Both the position numbers and the translations under genes were made by a program. From NCBI RefSeq assembly GCF_004799665.1, contig NZ_CP031310.1, forward strand, positions 1,232,887-1,296,886: 64,000 bases of DNA, in the 5' to 3' direction. A model generated the notes under the pieces. The model was given only the letters and a program-made list of their open reading frames with translations. It did no database searches and was not told the DNA's origin. This document shows, one piece after another, positions 62,984 to 64,000 of the stretch. Position 1 is the stretch's first letter, and every line of letters starts with the position of its first letter. The DNA is from Halapricum salinum. Lineage in GTDB: Archaea > Halobacteriota > Halobacteria > Halobacteriales > Haloarculaceae.

Positions 62984-63832
62984 TCACAGCGCGTCGGCGA
63001 TCGCCGGCGCGACGCTGACCTCGCTGACGGCGCGTTCGAGCGTGTCGGTCCCGAAGATCGAATCGACGCCCGCAGCGGAGAGTTTGAGGACGGCGTTGCG
63101 CGCGAGCATCGGGTGGACGCAGGTGACGAACACGCGCGCTGCGCCCAGTTTCTGCAGTACGCCGACTGACTCGGACATCGTCGAGCCAGTGGCGATGATG
63201 TCGTCGGTCAAGACCACGTCTCGACCCTCGACGACGGCGTCCCGCGGCTCGATCTCGACCTCCGTACTGGAGTGGCGAGTCTTCTCGAAGAAGTCGATCG
63301 CGCCGCGGCCGTAGGCCTCGCTGACGGTCTCTGCGATGTCGACCGCGCCCTCGTCCGGCGAGATAAAGACTGGGTCGGTCAGGTCGCCGGGCAGCGGCTC
63401 TGCGAGGCGGCCGGCGGCGTCGACCGACTCGGCGGGCACGTCGAAGCAGTCGGCGACGGCGGGCTCGTGGGGATTCACGGTGAGCACGCGGTCTGTTCCG
63501 GTCGAGATGGCACGGGCCATCGCACGGGCCGAGACGGGTTCGCCCGTCTCGAACGCGCGGTCCTGGCGGCCGTAGCCCATGTACGGCAGGACGGTGGTGA
63601 TCTCGGAGACGCCGGCTTCACGGAGGGCGTCCTGGAGTTGCAGGAGTTCGACGTGGGCGTCACTGCTTGGCGTGGCGGCGACGACGACCGCGCGCTCGGC
63701 GGCCGGGTCGGGCACGCGCACGTGCAGTTCGCCGTCGGGAAAGCGGTCGTACTCGACGCGGGCCAGCGATTGGCCGGTGACGGCTGCGAGTTCGGCCGCC
63801 AAAACTTGCGACTGGGAGCCGCTGACGATCAT
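62984..63832 (-). CDS. prs: ribose-phosphate pyrophosphokinase
   Basis: A 282-residue class III-type archaeal PRPP synthetase. FPDGELHVRVPD, the ATP-binding VLPYMGYGRQDRAFETGEPVSARAM, the catalytic TVNPHEPAV, and the PRPP loop DVVLTDDIIATGSTMSES are present. It makes 5-phosphoribosyl diphosphate for nucleotide, histidine and tryptophan synthesis. The ATG at 63832 (MIVSGSQSQVL) fits; the frame to 63856 would add eight residues. Confidence 0.94.
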   Translation of the reverse strand: MIVSGSQSQVLAAELAAVTGQSLARVEYDRFPDGELHVRVPDPAAERAVVVAATPSSDAHVELLQLQDALREAGVSEITTVLPYMGYGRQDRAFETGEPVSARAMARAISTGTDRVLTVNPHEPAVADCFDVPAESVDAAGRLAEPLPGDLTDPVFISPDEGAVDIAETVSEAYGRGAIDFFEKTRHSSTEVEIEPRDAVVEGRDVVLTDDIIATGSTMSESVGVLQKLGAARVFVTCVHPMLARNAVLKLSAAGVDSIFGTDTLERAVSEVSVAPAIADAL

Positions 63833-63895
63833 GTGCGGTCGCAAGCGGCCGGGCATAAACCCGTTTTCGGTCTGGTCAGCGTATGCGACTGCCAG

Positions 63896-64000
63896 TCACT
63901 GGACAGCCTCGATCGCGCCGGCGTCGAACTCGATCGACCGGACGGCTGGCGCAGCCACGACCGCGATGGCGAGTTCGAGGCCGCCGACCAGGACGAACGC
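63896..64000 (-). CDS. C-terminal end of a membrane protein gene, cut by the window edge
   Basis: Reading in from the window edge on the minus strand gives 34 residues (AFVLVGGLELAIAVVAAPAVR, then SIEFDAGAIEAVQ) and a TGA at 63896-63898. The hydrophobic stretch followed by an acidic tail is typical of the last helix of a haloarchaeal membrane protein. Too short to assign a family. Confidence 0.55.
   Translation of the reverse strand, partial: AFVLVGGLELAIAVVAAPAVRSIEFDAGAIEAVQ

Overview
The window looks like chromosomal DNA of a haloarchaeon (class Halobacteria). The sequence is GC-rich, the predicted proteins are very acidic, and the gene set is archaeal: MCM helicase, PCNA, primase large subunit PriL, topoisomerase VI A and B, Hjc resolvase, an XPD/Rad3 helicase, prefoldin alpha, eL20 (L18Ae), FtsY and SRP54. 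There are also haloarchaeal lipoproteins and a bacterio-opsin-activator-type HTH regulator. I cannot name the genus. About 60 protein genes, two tRNA genes and several repeat-bearing intergenic stretches can be supported. No rRNA, CRISPR array, transposase or integrase gene was seen.

Layout. 1-9.7 kb: 3' part of an alpha-amylase gene, a YkgJ-type cysteine-cluster protein, a histidine kinase, a MutS-related ATPase, a GerW/YtfJ-like protein, an XPD-like helicase and a lipoprotein. 9.7-13.9 kb: mcm carrying two inteins separated by only 14 host residues. 13.9-14.6 kb: a gene-free stretch with a perfect 132-bp duplication. 14.6-23.5 kb: HTH regulator, hemL, a cluster of tRNA-Ser-3'-end repeats next to tRNA-Ser(GGA), an acyltransferase, the top6B-top6A operon and a Tat-type lipoprotein amidohydrolase. 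23.8-36.6 kb: a second histidine kinase, a zinc-ribbon membrane protein, a MATE transporter, hjc, a SWIM protein, priL, a CBS-MaoC fusion, a membrane molybdopterin oxidoreductase, a PfkB sugar kinase and tRNA-Lys(UUU). 36.9-47.4 kb: a siroheme nitrite/sulfite reductase, then the secretion/translation cluster eL20-pfdA-ftsY and, further on, srp54. Between ftsY and srp54 sit a BASS-family transporter with a structured leader, KDPG aldolase, a lipoprotein and a cupin. 47.5-59.2 kb: GNAT, UspA-APC permease operon, flavoprotein, the sulfur operon DsrE-TusA-SQR-DUF1641, a split MgtE pair, pcn, a flippase-like protein and a sulfatase. 59.2-64 kb: a long gene-poor region, a nucleotidyltransferase/HEPN-type pair with a palindromic operator, rlmE, a type IV pilin, prs and the end of one more gene.

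How the genes work together. The replication and repair genes (mcm, priL, pcn, hjc, XPD-like, MutS-like, top6) are scattered housekeeping genes. The protein-targeting genes form a nascent-chain handling group. The sulfur operon probably oxidises sulfide to a sulfane-sulfur pool handed over by TusA and DsrE. KDPG aldolase and the PfkB kinase could act in the semiphosphorylative Entner-Doudoroff route of haloarchaea. The most interesting non-routine signals are the tightly paired MCM inteins, the self-regulated two-gene toxin-antitoxin-like module, the structured leader before the BASS transporter, the CBS-MaoC fusion, and a family of short T-tract/hairpin intergenic elements shared between distant sites. 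All functional calls rest on recognising motifs by eye; no database search was run.
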